A stretch of DNA of 64,000 nt, taken from Subtercola sp. PAMC28395 (GTDB lineage: Bacteria; Actinomycetota; Actinomycetes; Actinomycetales; Microbacteriaceae). A program made the translations under genes and the position numbers. Shown here one piece after another: positions 15,746 to 25,026 of the stretch; positions within the stretch are counted from its first letter, which is position 1, and the number at the start of each line of letters is the position of its first letter. Below the pieces are notes generated by a model. It was not told the origin of the DNA, made no database searches, and saw only the letters and a list, made by a program, of their open reading frames with translations. The stretch is from the NCBI RefSeq assembly GCF_018889995.1, contig NZ_CP076547.1, positions 434,001 to 498,000 of the forward strand, read 5' to 3'.

Positions 15746-18019
15746 TTAGACGGCGACGCTCAGCTGCGGAAAGTAGTGTTCGAGCGGTGCGGGGCGACCG
15801 ATGTGGAACCCCTGCGCGCCGTCGACACCGAGCGACTCGAGAAGCACCAACGAGCCCTCGTCTTCGACGAATTCGGCGATGGTCACCATGCCGAGGCCCT
15901 TGCCGACCGAGACGAGCGACGACATGACGAGCAGGTCGAGCGGGTCCCGCTCGCTGCCGGAGACGAACTCGCCGTCGAGCTTCACAATTCCGAACGGCAG
16001 GTGCTTCAGGTAGTAGAACGAGCCGTAACCCACCCCGAAGTCGTCGAGCGCGAACACACAGCCGAGCGCCGTGAGGGTGCGCATGAAGGCCTGTGCACTG
16101 TCGATGTTGCTCACCGCCGCCGTCTCGGTGAGCTCGAGCACCAGGCCAGAGGCATCAACACCGGCTTCGGCGAGACGGGCAGCGATGAAATCGGCGAAAG
16201 CGAGGTCACCGACCGATCGCCCTGACAGATTGACATGCACGGTGATCGTCGGATCGATCTTCTGCAGCCTGCCGAGGCAGCTGATCGCGTGGGCGACGAC
16301 CCATTCGTCGAGCATCACGGCGAGCCCCGACTGCTCGGCTACGGAGATGAACGGGGCAGGGGAGATCAGGCTCCCGTCGTCGTCGATCATTCTCACGAGC
16401 AACTCGAGGGAGGTGATCTTCTTCGACTTCAGGTTGAGGATCGGCTGGGCATGAAGCACAAGCTGGTCACTCTCTATGGCCGCGAGGATCTTCGCCGTCC
16501 AGTTGATCTGGTTCGACGCCCTCGCCGCGAGCACTTCTGATGGCTCCAGAAAGCTGTACCCGTTTCGCCCATGCTGCTTGGCGTGGAACATGGCCAAGTC
16601 GGCATCGGAGAGGAGATCGGCCGCAGTTGTGCCCTCGCTCACCACTGCGACGGCACCGACGCTCGCCGTGACCCGGCGCGCGAGCCCGACCGCCTCGGCC
16701 TGCTCCAGACCGCGAAAACCGTCGCGCACCTGGGCGACAAGCGAGTTGACCGCTGCCTCCACTTGGGTGTGGTCGCCTTCGGTGAGCAGAACGGCGAACT
16801 CGTCAGCACCGAGGCGGGCGACAGCATCCGTCGATCGCACCCAGCGGGAGATCATGCCGGCGAGTGCCACAATGAAGTCGTCACCAGCACGGTGACCCAA
16901 CTGCTCGTTGATGTCGCGAAAGTTGTCGACGTCGACGACCAGTACGGCGCCACAATCTTCGCTGTCGCGGCACGAGGCCAGGTGCTCGTCGAGACGGCGC
17001 TCGAAGGCGGCCCGGTTCATGAGGCCGGTGAGGGTGTCGTGCGACGAGATGTAGGCCATGTGCTCGTGGTAGCGGTGCTGTTCACTCGTGTCGTACGCGT
17101 TGATGAGCACCGACGTCGCCTCGCCCGAGCCGTCGCGCAGCACGACCGCACTGACGACGGCGCGTCGGGTCTCGTCCATGACAGTGGGCCCCGGCAGTTC
17201 GATGTCGTCGGTACGAAGCCCCGACGGGGAGTGGATGAGCTGCTCCACCCAGCCGTCACCGGGCGAAGCCGCTCCAGGCACGGGAGGCAGGGGCAGCAGC
17301 TCAACGGCCGACGTGTCGATGAGCGACTCTGCCTCGGCATCGAACAGAGCGCAGAAGGCGTCGTTCACCAGCGAGATCCGGCCCTCGGGGTCTGCGAGTG
17401 CGATCCCCGTCGGCGAAGCCAGCACCAGTTGCTCGAACTGCTGGGTGACCAGCCTCAGCGCCATCTCGCGGCCGCGGATCTCGGTGAGATCCCGGGCCAC
17501 GACGAGGGCTTCCGGGTGCTCGCCACGGGTGAATGGTGCCGCAATGACCTCATTCTCACGATGCGTCACGGTCGAAGTGATGCGCACGACCGTGCGGGTG
17601 CCAGCAAGGGCAGCCCGGTAGGCGCGCTCGAGAATCACGATGTTCTCGGGGCTCGATACCTCATAGAGGGTCTTGCCCTCCCAGTCGAGCACGCCCTGCC
17701 CGCGCCTACCGGCTCCCGCAGCGACCCGGTAACGCAGGTTTTCGTCGACGATGAAGAGAATGGTGTCGGGAAGCTGGTCGAGCAGTACGCTCAGTTGCAG
17801 CTCACTCTCGTCGGCGGGCGACGTGACGGGGGCCGCTGCGACCGTGGGCGCATCGGAAGTAGGTACCGGGACTGCAGGTACGGGGGCTGCGCTTTCGTCG
17901 TTCTGCGCGGCAGCCGCTGACAGCGAAGCATCTTCGTCACCGTGTCTCCAGTCGCGAACGGCGACGCGCAGGGCGGCCAGCAGTGACCCCCTGCTGGCCC
18001 GTCGTTCCGCGCCCCGCAT
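15746..18019 (-). CDS. PAS-PAS-GGDEF-EAL cyclic-di-GMP protein
   Basis: A 757-aa cytosolic protein without membrane segments. Two PAS domains (about residues 65-185 and 195-320) lead to a GGDEF domain (about 330-490) and an EAL domain (about 510-750). The GGDEF active-site loop reads RLGADEF, with the second Gly replaced by Ala. The EAL motif reads ELL, but the other phosphodiesterase residues appear present (VLELTET, LDDFGVGYGS, VKLDGEFV, GAQGFHIGRP). This suggests a phosphodiesterase whose GGDEF domain may be regulatory, though variant GGDEF loops can remain active. Last gene of a five-gene minus-strand set, 8 bp after gabT. Confidence 0.93.
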   Translation of the reverse strand: MRGAERRASRGSLLAALRVAVRDWRHGDEDASLSAAAAQNDESAAPVPAVPVPTSDAPTVAAAPVTSPADESELQLSVLLDQLPDTILFIVDENLRYRVAAGAGRRGQGVLDWEGKTLYEVSSPENIVILERAYRAALAGTRTVVRITSTVTHRENEVIAAPFTRGEHPEALVVARDLTEIRGREMALRLVTQQFEQLVLASPTGIALADPEGRISLVNDAFCALFDAEAESLIDTSAVELLPLPPVPGAASPGDGWVEQLIHSPSGLRTDDIELPGPTVMDETRRAVVSAVVLRDGSGEATSVLINAYDTSEQHRYHEHMAYISSHDTLTGLMNRAAFERRLDEHLASCRDSEDCGAVLVVDVDNFRDINEQLGHRAGDDFIVALAGMISRWVRSTDAVARLGADEFAVLLTEGDHTQVEAAVNSLVAQVRDGFRGLEQAEAVGLARRVTASVGAVAVVSEGTTAADLLSDADLAMFHAKQHGRNGYSFLEPSEVLAARASNQINWTAKILAAIESDQLVLHAQPILNLKSKKITSLELLVRMIDDDGSLISPAPFISVAEQSGLAVMLDEWVVAHAISCLGRLQKIDPTITVHVNLSGRSVGDLAFADFIAARLAEAGVDASGLVLELTETAAVSNIDSAQAFMRTLTALGCVFALDDFGVGYGSFYYLKHLPFGIVKLDGEFVSGSERDPLDLLVMSSLVSVGKGLGMVTIAEFVEDEGSLVLLESLGVDGAQGFHIGRPAPLEHYFPQLSVAV

Positions 18020-18027
18020 GAGGAGAC

Positions 18028-19374
18028 TCAGGCGTTCTCGAGGAGAGTGAGCACTTCTTCGATCACCGTGGCTGCATCGTCGATGAGCTCTTCACTGATC
18101 ACCACGCTCGGCAGGAACCGCAGCACGCTGTCCCAGCTGCCTGCGTCGAGAACGATGACTCCGTTCGTGGTGGCGTGTTTGATTATCGCTGTCAGTGCCT
18201 CTGGATTGGGTTTTCTGGTACCGGGGAGAACCAGTTCGACCCCGATCATCGCGCCCTTTCCGCGAACCTCGCCGACGACGCTGAAGCGTTCGGCCCAATC
18301 GCCGATCCGCGCGAAGAAGGCACGCTCGACACGTTGCGCCTCGGCAATCAGCCCGTCGGACTCGATCGTCTCGAACACAGCGAGCGCTGCGGCCGTCGAC
18401 ACGGGGTTGCCACCGAAGGTGCCACCGATGCCACCGGGCTGCACAGCATCCATGATCTCTGCTCGACCGGTCACCGCCGCTAGCGGAAAGCCGCCGGCGA
18501 TGCCCTTGGCGCTCGTGACCAGGTCGGGCACCACTCCGCTGTGCTCGATGGCGTACCAGGCACCGGTTCTGGCGATACCGGCCTGGATCTCGTCAGAGAC
18601 GAAGACGATGCCGTTCTCTGTGCAGAACGCGCTCATCGTCTCGAAGAAACCGGGGGCGGGAATGACGATGCCGCCGTCGCCCTGGATCGGTTCGACGAAG
18701 AACGCGGCGAGCTCCGTCGCCCCGATGTGGGTATTGATGTAGTCGATGGTGCGCTCGGCGGCTTCGACACCCGTCATGCCCTCGGGGTCGCGGAAGGGGT
18801 AGCTGGTCGGAACACTGTAGATCTCACCGGGGAACGGCCCCATGCCCGCGCGCTCGGGCCAAGGGCGGTAGGTCATCGCCATCGTCAGGTTCGTGCGGCC
18901 GTGAAAAGCGTGGTCGAGGGTCGCGATGGCGCGTCGGCCGGTGAACTTGCGAGCGATCTTGACGGCGTTCTCGACCGCTTCTGCGCCCGAGTTCACGAGA
19001 ATCGACCGCTTCTCGAAGTCGCCGGGCGTGATCTCAGCGAGCTTCTCTGCGACTCGAAGGTAGTTCTCGTACGGCGTCACGGTGAACAGGGTGTGGGTGA
19101 GCTTGTTGGCCTGGGCAGCCGCAGCGGCCGCAACGGCCGGATGCGCGTGCCCGATGGTCGTCACGCCGATCCCGCAGCCCAGGTCGATGATCTGGTTGCC
19201 ATCGACGTCGACCAGGATCGCGCCTGAACCATGGTCCATGTAGATGTCGACGAGGGTGCCCGCACCGCGCGACACCGTCTTGAGTCGACGCGCGTGCAGT
19301 TCTCTCGATTTCGGGCCGGGCAGCTCAGTGACGAGCTTGCGCTCCTGGGAGACGGTGAAGGGAGAAGAAACCAT
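18028..19374 (-). CDS. gabT: 4-aminobutyrate--2-oxoglutarate transaminase
   Basis: The 448-aa class III aminotransferase moves the amino group of GABA to 2-oxoglutarate, giving succinate semialdehyde and glutamate. The PLP lysine lies in TSAKGIAGGFPLAAV, the cofactor aspartate in VFVSDEIQAGIARTG, and NSGAEAVENAVKIAR is the phosphate-binding helix. Together with gadB at 2.3-3.8 kb it can run part of the GABA shunt; gabD is not in the window. It sits 21 bp after the DedA gene, but a TAAGCT box 6 nt before its ATG suggests an additional internal promoter. Confidence 0.95.
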   Translation of the reverse strand: MVSSPFTVSQERKLVTELPGPKSRELHARRLKTVSRGAGTLVDIYMDHGSGAILVDVDGNQIIDLGCGIGVTTIGHAHPAVAAAAAAQANKLTHTLFTVTPYENYLRVAEKLAEITPGDFEKRSILVNSGAEAVENAVKIARKFTGRRAIATLDHAFHGRTNLTMAMTYRPWPERAGMGPFPGEIYSVPTSYPFRDPEGMTGVEAAERTIDYINTHIGATELAAFFVEPIQGDGGIVIPAPGFFETMSAFCTENGIVFVSDEIQAGIARTGAWYAIEHSGVVPDLVTSAKGIAGGFPLAAVTGRAEIMDAVQPGGIGGTFGGNPVSTAAALAVFETIESDGLIAEAQRVERAFFARIGDWAERFSVVGEVRGKGAMIGVELVLPGTRKPNPEALTAIIKHATTNGVIVLDAGSWDSVLRFLPSVVISEELIDDAATVIEEVLTLLENA

Positions 19375-19380
19375 ACCCCG

Positions 19381-19386
19381 AGCTTA
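19381..19386 (-). promoter_or_regulatory. -10 box TAAGCT of a leaderless promoter (gabT)
   Basis: On the minus strand TAAGCT is 6 nt before ATG 19374, inside the 21-bp gap after the DedA gene. It would give gabT its own transcript. Confidence 0.5.
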
Positions 19387-19395
19387 TGCTCTCGA

Positions 19396-20079
19396 TCAGG
19401 ATTCGCCCTGCTTGCGCCGTGACCGCAGCACCTGCACCAGCACAGTACCGAGCGAGATCACGACGATTCCGACGATGACCACGTCGATGTACTGCGTGAC
19501 GAAGTCGGCGACGCCGGGTACGTGGCCCAGAAGGTAGCCGAGCAGAATCACGCTGAACGCCCAGGCGACTGCACCGATCGCGTTGAAGGCGAGAAACCTC
19601 AGGTAGTGCATCTTGCCCACACCGGCTGCGACAGGAGCGAAAGTGCGCACCACAGCGACGAACCGCGCGAGAATCACGGCGGCTCCGCCGTACTTGTCGA
19701 AGAACTGCTGCGTTCTGGCCACGTTCTTCTTACTGAAGAGCCCCGTGTCTTTTCGCTCGAATATTCGCGGGCCCGTCCGATAGCCGATGAAGTACCCCAG
19801 CTGGTCGCCCAGCACGGCCGACACAGAGACGGCCAGCAGCACGAGCCACAGCGGTGCAGAGATCACGCCGGTGTAGGTCAGCAGTCCGGTGAAGAACAGC
19901 AGGGTGTCGCCGGGCAGTACGAAGCCGATCAGCAGGCCCGTCTCTGCGAACACGATGGCACAGACAACGACGAGGGCCCACGGGCCTGCACCCGAGATGA
20001 TCGACTCGGGGTTGATCGGGTTGATACCGGCCAGAACGGCCGCGCCGCTCACCACCACTTCAGAAAACACAGCACTCAT
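19396..20079 (-). CDS. DedA-family (SNARE-associated/VTT) membrane protein
   Basis: A 227-aa protein with about five membrane helices. Family signs are GFVLPGDTLLFFTG near the start of the re-entrant loop and ARFVAVVRTFAPVAAGVGKM with the essential arginines, plus the ISAPLWLVLL helix. DedA proteins use the proton motive force; several act as flippases for polyprenyl phosphate or phosphatidylethanolamine. It begins 2 bp after the histidine kinase gene, so it is co-transcribed with the two-component system and may be one of its effectors or its signal source, which is inference. Confidence 0.93.
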   Translation of the reverse strand: MSAVFSEVVVSGAAVLAGINPINPESIISGAGPWALVVVCAIVFAETGLLIGFVLPGDTLLFFTGLLTYTGVISAPLWLVLLAVSVSAVLGDQLGYFIGYRTGPRIFERKDTGLFSKKNVARTQQFFDKYGGAAVILARFVAVVRTFAPVAAGVGKMHYLRFLAFNAIGAVAWAFSVILLGYLLGHVPGVADFVTQYIDVVIVGIVVISLGTVLVQVLRSRRKQGES

Positions 20080-20081
20080 CC

Positions 20082-21557
20082 TTACGACAGCTCTTCTGCA
20101 ACGGGCAGTTCCACGACCACGCTGAGCCCCCGCGGCAGTCGGTTCGTTATGCTAACAGTCCCTCCTGCAGACGACACGAGTGCTGCCACGATCGACAGGC
20201 CGAGACCAGCACCGGATGATCGCCCACGGGCGGCGCGCGAGCTGTCTTCCCTGGCGAACCGATCAAGCGCCAGGTGCACGAACTCCGGCGCCATCCCGGG
20301 GCCGTCGTCGCGCACTTCGAGCCTCAGTCTCGCGTCGGTCGGGAGACTCAGCAGCACCTCGACCGACCGTTCCCCTGTTTGCTCGGAGCCCGGCCGGGTT
20401 GACGCTGCAACGGCGTTGGTCACCAGGTTGTCGATGACGCGGCCGAAGTTGTGCGGCGACAGCCCCACCCTGCCCATGGTGCCGACGATGTTCCCCGCAG
20501 TCGACGAGGTCACGGCGACTCCAGAATCGCCAGAGAGCAGCGCGGCCCGGGCAACTGCATCGACGATCTCGTCGGCCATCTCGGTGACCGGCGTCGAATC
20601 GTGCTGCTGTGCCGCTTCGATGTGAGTCAGTTCGAGGAGACCTGCGGCGAGCTGCGAGAGGCGTTTGACAGTGAGCTCGGCGGATTCGATCTCGCTGAGC
20701 AGGGCATCCGGGTCTCCAGCACTGAGGTGGGCGAGTTCGAGCTGGGCCTGGAGGATCGCCAGGGGTGTACGCAGTTCATGGCTTGCGTCGGAGACCAGCT
20801 GTTTTTCACGGTCTGCCGATGCTCGAAGCTGCTCGATCAGCGCATTGAGGGTGGTCGCCAGTTCAGAGAGCTCATCGTGAGCGGGCCCGACCGGCAAAAG
20901 TTCGGCCTTGTGGGAGCCGGAGCCGGCCGATACCAGGCGATCAGCCGCTCTCAGCTCCTCTGCGGTTCGCCGCATCGCAGAGACCGGCCTGAGAGCCGCC
21001 GAAGCCAGGACCCACGATCCGAGACCGAAGAGCAGGGTGAGCACAATGAGGCCGACCGTGAGCGCGCGGGTCAGCGAGTCGAGCGAGAGCCGGGATGCGC
21101 CCTCGTTACGGGCGGCGACAACCTTCCACTGGCCGTTGGGCGCAGTCACCGTGTGGGCGAGCACGAGATAGTCGGCGGCAGTGGTGTGCACGTTCTGAGG
21201 GGCCGTGCCCGCGGAGGCCAGCGAACTGAGCATCGGCTCGAGTTCAGCGGGGAACGTCGACAGGCGCACGGTTCCTGTCGGGTCGATCACGGCGACCAGC
21301 TGGCCCTGGCCCGGGCGGTCGAGGTCAGCGTCTTTGCCATCGGTGATCTGTTCTTCGAACAGGGAGGAGTCATTCTGCAGGAGCAGAATCGAGGAGTTGG
21401 TGAGAATCGCTTCGACCTGCTGGTGAACGGCGAAGGCTGTTCCTGCGAAGAACACGCCGGCGATGATCAGCGCGCCGACCGTGAGCCTGGCGCGAATCGA
21501 GAGTCGGCGAAGAATCCGGGGGGCCCTGCGAACGACGGGGCCGGAGGCCTCTGTCAC
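20082..21557 (-). CDS. Membrane sensor histidine kinase with HAMP domain
   Basis: A 491-aa HPK1-type kinase. Two transmembrane helices (about residues 25-45 and 165-190) bracket an extracytoplasmic sensor of some 120 residues; HAMP follows, then the H box DASHELRTPLAIL with the phosphorylated His, N box DNLVTNAV, G1 RDDGPGMAP and G2 GAGLGLSIV. It overlaps the response regulator gene upstream by 4 bp and abuts the DedA gene 2 bp downstream. The extracellular stimulus is unknown; the DedA partner hints at envelope lipid stress. Confidence 0.94.
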   Translation of the reverse strand: MTEASGPVVRRAPRILRRLSIRARLTVGALIIAGVFFAGTAFAVHQQVEAILTNSSILLLQNDSSLFEEQITDGKDADLDRPGQGQLVAVIDPTGTVRLSTFPAELEPMLSSLASAGTAPQNVHTTAADYLVLAHTVTAPNGQWKVVAARNEGASRLSLDSLTRALTVGLIVLTLLFGLGSWVLASAALRPVSAMRRTAEELRAADRLVSAGSGSHKAELLPVGPAHDELSELATTLNALIEQLRASADREKQLVSDASHELRTPLAILQAQLELAHLSAGDPDALLSEIESAELTVKRLSQLAAGLLELTHIEAAQQHDSTPVTEMADEIVDAVARAALLSGDSGVAVTSSTAGNIVGTMGRVGLSPHNFGRVIDNLVTNAVAASTRPGSEQTGERSVEVLLSLPTDARLRLEVRDDGPGMAPEFVHLALDRFAREDSSRAARGRSSGAGLGLSIVAALVSSAGGTVSITNRLPRGLSVVVELPVAEELS

Positions 21558-22243
21558 ACGCTGCCTGCCAGCTCGTCGACGCCGAGCCCGTAACCGATTC
21601 CCCGCCGCGTGATGATCGAGATACCCGAACCCAGCGGGTCGATCTTGCGTCGCAGGTAGCTCACGTACTGATCGACGACGTTGGCATCGATGTTCTCGCT
21701 CTTGCCCCAGACCTCGGTGAGAATCTCCGCCCGGGTGAGCACCTGGCCCTGTCGCAGTGCCAGCAGCCTCAGCAGTTCGAATTCCTTCGGACTGAGGGCA
21801 AGGCTCGTGCCTGCGATCACGGCCCGGCGCGTCTGGTTGTCGATGACGAGCTGCCCCACCCTCACAGAGAGCTTCGGTGTTGCCGTTTCACGCCTCACGA
21901 GCGCACGGATGCGCGCCGTCAGTTCGGCGAAGGCAAACGGCTTCGTGAGGTAGTCATCGGCACCGGCGTCGAGGCCCCGTACGCGGTCGTCCACAGCATC
22001 CCGTGCCGTCAGCAGCAGAATCGGCAGGGTGCTCGCCTGCGAGCGCAGATGCCGGCAGAACTCGAAGCCCGACATTCCCGGCAGCATGACGTCGACGAGT
22101 GCGGCGACGTACGACACCGATCCCGCCTTGATGAGAGCATCAACGCCGTTGTCCGTGACGTCGACCTCGTAGCCCTCCGCCTCGAGCCCCCGGGCGATCA
22201 AACGGCCCATCTCTTCTTCGTCTTCGACAACCAGCAGTCGCAC
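21554..22243 (-). CDS. OmpR/PhoB-type response regulator
   Basis: A 229-aa regulator with a receiver domain (acidic pocket VVEDEEE, phospho-acceptor in ALVDVMLPG, Lys in YLTKPFAF) and a C-terminal winged helix (SPKEFELLRLLALRQGQVLTRAEI, then VVDQYVSYLRRKI and TRRGIGYGL). GTG 22243 is chosen as start: it opens directly at the receiver (VRLLVVEDEEE) and has GGGAG 7 nt before it; a 14-residue longer frame to 22285 is unlikely. First gene of the set regulator-kinase-DedA-gabT-GGDEF/EAL. Confidence 0.94.
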   Translation of the reverse strand: MRLLVVEDEEEMGRLIARGLEAEGYEVDVTDNGVDALIKAGSVSYVAALVDVMLPGMSGFEFCRHLRSQASTLPILLLTARDAVDDRVRGLDAGADDYLTKPFAFAELTARIRALVRRETATPKLSVRVGQLVIDNQTRRAVIAGTSLALSPKEFELLRLLALRQGQVLTRAEILTEVWGKSENIDANVVDQYVSYLRRKIDPLGSGISIITRRGIGYGLGVDELAGSV

Positions 22244-22393
22244 GCGATGCTCCCTTCCCTGAGCATCATGCTCGCACGCCCGCACATTCGCTTCCCGAGC
22301 GTCTTCCGAAAGTGTGCGGATTCTCAGACTGCCGTGAAACTCTCCCTACAGATCGATCTGCGGGCCCGCCTCTCCTCCGCAGCTCGCGGCGGT

Positions 22394-22399
22394 TACGGT
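22394..22399 (+). promoter_or_regulatory. -10 box TACGGT of a leaderless promoter (TspO-like gene)
   Basis: TACGGT ends 6 nt before ATG 22406. The 160-bp gap to the divergent regulator holds nothing else clear except a short AGATCGATCT palindrome. Confidence 0.5.
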
Positions 22400-22405
22400 T
22401 GAAGC

Positions 22406-23209
22406 ATGAGTTCACCGACACTGAGAGACACCGTGCGCCAGAGTGTCGTCGTTTCCAGCGCAGTCATCGCCGTCGTGGGTGCCTTCGTGGGCTCGGGGGC
22501 AGCAGGGGGAACCCCCATCGCCGAAGCCGCTGGAGGAGCACTCGGCGCGGACTCCACGCTCGTCGCCCCCGCCGGAGGGGCGTTCGCCATCTGGAGCGTC
22601 ATCTACCTCGGCCTGGTCGCGTACGCGTTCTGGCAACTTCTTCCCGCCCAGAAGACGGATGCTCGGCAGCGGGCTCTCGGCTACCCCATTGCTGTGACGC
22701 TCATTCTGAACGCTGCCTGGATCCTGAGCGTGCAGGCGGGCTACCTGGCTCTCAGCGCGCTGGTGATCGTGATGCTTCTCGCCTCACTCTGTTACGCCTT
22801 CGCCATGACACTGCGTTCCCGTCCCCGAACAGTCATCGAGACGATCGTTCTCGACGGCACTGTCGGCCTCTACCTCGGATGGGTGAGCATCGCGACCGCA
22901 GCCAATCTGACCGCTTGGCTGCAGCAGGCGGGATTCACCGGGTGGGGACTGCCTGCTGAGGTGTGGGGAGTGGCCGTCGTCGCGGTTGCCGGCCTGGTGG
23001 GCGTGCTGCTCGCTGTCTACGGCAGAGGGAGGCTTGCCCCGATGTTCTCGCTCACCTGGGGAATCGTCTGGGTGGCGGTGTGCCGGCTCACCGGAACCCT
23101 TCCCTCCACGCCTGTAGCGATAGCCGCCCTTGTAGCGGCTGCCGTCGTCATCATCGCAACCATCGTGGCTCGACTCCGGGCGAGATCGGCTGGGCTGCCC
23201 CGTCGCTGA
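22406..23209 (+). CDS. TspO/MBR-like tryptophan-rich membrane protein
   Basis: A 267-aa membrane protein with seven or so hydrophobic segments. A loop-helix block APAGGAFAIWSVIYLGLVAYAFWQLLP resembles the 'FSIWxxIYxxL' region of the TspO-related tryptophan-rich sensory family (longer than classical 160-aa TspO). Other tryptophans lie at helix ends (AWILSVQAGYL, YLGWVSIA, TAWLQQAGFTGWGL, LTWGIVWVAV). Classical TspO binds porphyrins and cholesterol; for this longer subgroup the ligand is not known. Monocistronic, with a leaderless-type start. Confidence 0.75.
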   Translation: MSSPTLRDTVRQSVVVSSAVIAVVGAFVGSGAAGGTPIAEAAGGALGADSTLVAPAGGAFAIWSVIYLGLVAYAFWQLLPAQKTDARQRALGYPIAVTLILNAAWILSVQAGYLALSALVIVMLLASLCYAFAMTLRSRPRTVIETIVLDGTVGLYLGWVSIATAANLTAWLQQAGFTGWGLPAEVWGVAVVAVAGLVGVLLAVYGRGRLAPMFSLTWGIVWVAVCRLTGTLPSTPVAIAALVAAAVVIIATIVARLRARSAGLPRR

Positions 23210-23288
23210 CACGGGATCGTCAATTCTGCTGCTCGCAGAATCGCTCATTCGGTTGGCGATTTATCTAGGTAAGTGAAATACTAGGCGC

Positions 23289-24947
23289 GTGAATAACATT
23301 GCCCAGACTGCTCGCGCCCGCTGGGCCGGGCTGGTCTTCATCAGCATCGGCGTCTCGCTCATCATCGTCGACTCGACCATCGTCAATGTCGCCATCCCCT
23401 CGATCATCTCGGACCTCGGCATCACGTCTACGCAGGTTCAGTGGGTCCAGGAGTCGTACACCCTCGTCTTTGCGGCCCTTCTGCTGGTCTTCGGCACGCT
23501 CGCCGACCGGTACGGCCGCCGTCGCCTGCTGATCCTCGGTGTGGCCATCTTCGCCATCGCATCCATCTTCGCCGCGGCAGCACAGACAGGTGAACTCCTC
23601 ATCGCGGCGCGGGTCGTTCAGGGTGTCGGTGGCGCCATGGTGCTGCCCACGACACTCTCCCTCATCAACGCCAACTTCCGGGGTAGAGAACGCGCCCTGG
23701 CCTTCGCCATCTGGGGTTCGACGATCGGTGGAATGACTGCGGTCGGCCCGCTGCTCGGTGGCTGGCTCACCACCTACTTCTCGTGGCGCTGGGCCTTCGG
23801 AATCAACATTCCCCTCGGCATCATCGTGATCGTGGGCGTGCTCGTCTTCGTGCGCGAATCGCGTGACGAAGGCTCGACTCGTCGGGTGGATGTCGTTGGC
23901 GCTGTTCTGTCTGTGGTTGCGAGTGCCACGCTGGTCTTCGGTCTGATCGAAGGCCGCACCTATGGTTGGTGGCTCACCAACCATGCGCCCGTGATCGGAA
24001 ATTACACCTGGCCGTATGCACTGTCGCCGATCCCGATGGTGTTCGCGATCTCCGTGGTCTCCGGCGTGTTGTTCGTGGTCTGGGGCCGTCGTCGGCAGCG
24101 TGCCGGCAAGAGCACGATGCTCGCCTTCGACCTGTTCGCGATCCCCTCCTTCCGCAACGGCAACATCGCGGCGATGATCGTCTCACTCGGCGAATTCGGC
24201 ATCATTCTGTCGCTGCCCCTCTGGCTGCAGAACGTGCTGGGGTACGACGCCCTGCAAACAGGTTTCATCATTCTGGCGCTGGCCATCGGCTCGTTCGTCG
24301 CCAGCGGGTTCGCCGGCGCATTCGGCAACAAGGTCTCCCCCGTCACGATCGTGCGGATCGGGCTCGTGGCCGAGATCATCGGTGTCGCCAGCATCGGCTT
24401 CGTGATCTCCTCCACGACTCCGTGGGGCCTGCTGGTGCCCTTCCTCTTCGTCTACGGGTTCGGCGTGGGCCTCGCCACCGCACAGCTCACCGGTGTCGTG
24501 CTCCGCGATGTTCCCGTCGAGCAGAGCGGGCAAGGCTCCGGTACCCAGTCCACCGCCCGCCAGATCGGGTCTGCGCTCGGTATCGCCATTCTCGGCACGG
24601 TGTTGTTCACCGCGACGGGCGCCGCTCTCGATTCCCAGCTGAGCGACCAGGGCGTGCCGGAGGCCCAGCGAACCGCCCTCGTGTCGAGCGTGGTCGACAG
24701 TGCGGGTTCGTCGATCAGCGCGCTTGCCGCCTCACCGGAGACGGCGGCAGTGGCAGAAGCCGCCAAGGTGGCTTTCAGCGACGGCACGAAGTACGCCGCG
24801 TTCACTGCAGCGGGATTCCTTGCCATCGGCTTTCTTGCGACCCTGTCGCTGGGCGGAGCCCCCCGAACGTCGCCGAAGCGTACGCCAGAGCGAATCGAGA
24901 GTGACGATTCCGAGCCCAGCGAAGAGGAACCCCGCCGCGCGCTCTGA
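23289..24947 (+). CDS. MFS drug transporter, DHA2 (14-helix) family
   Basis: A 552-aa proton-coupled exporter. Helix 1 ends with the DHA2 motif VDSTIVNVAIPSI; motif A is GTLADRYGRRRLLILG between helices 2 and 3; a motif C-like GPLLGGWL lies in helix 5. About 14 transmembrane segments are spaced along the protein, and the acidic C-terminal tail is cytosolic. Substrates are probably cationic or amphiphilic drugs. No TetR or MarR regulator is adjacent, which is unusual for such pumps. The start is GTG 23289; an AATACT box 6 nt upstream could make it leaderless. Confidence 0.93.
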   Translation: MNNIAQTARARWAGLVFISIGVSLIIVDSTIVNVAIPSIISDLGITSTQVQWVQESYTLVFAALLLVFGTLADRYGRRRLLILGVAIFAIASIFAAAAQTGELLIAARVVQGVGGAMVLPTTLSLINANFRGRERALAFAIWGSTIGGMTAVGPLLGGWLTTYFSWRWAFGINIPLGIIVIVGVLVFVRESRDEGSTRRVDVVGAVLSVVASATLVFGLIEGRTYGWWLTNHAPVIGNYTWPYALSPIPMVFAISVVSGVLFVVWGRRRQRAGKSTMLAFDLFAIPSFRNGNIAAMIVSLGEFGIILSLPLWLQNVLGYDALQTGFIILALAIGSFVASGFAGAFGNKVSPVTIVRIGLVAEIIGVASIGFVISSTTPWGLLVPFLFVYGFGVGLATAQLTGVVLRDVPVEQSGQGSGTQSTARQIGSALGIAILGTVLFTATGAALDSQLSDQGVPEAQRTALVSSVVDSAGSSISALAASPETAAVAEAAKVAFSDGTKYAAFTAAGFLAIGFLATLSLGGAPRTSPKRTPERIESDDSEPSEEEPRRAL

Positions 24948-25026
24948 GCAGCCGCCTTTGTGCTCGTTGAGAACTGGGCTCATTGAGAGCTGAGCTCGGT
25001 TCAGGCGACCTGTGCCAGAATCTGGT

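Noticed and set aside
25012..25026. Longer start of the EamA gene at GTG 25012
   Set aside because: Five extra codons have no homology support and overlap the likely -10 box CAGAAT; kept only as an alternative.
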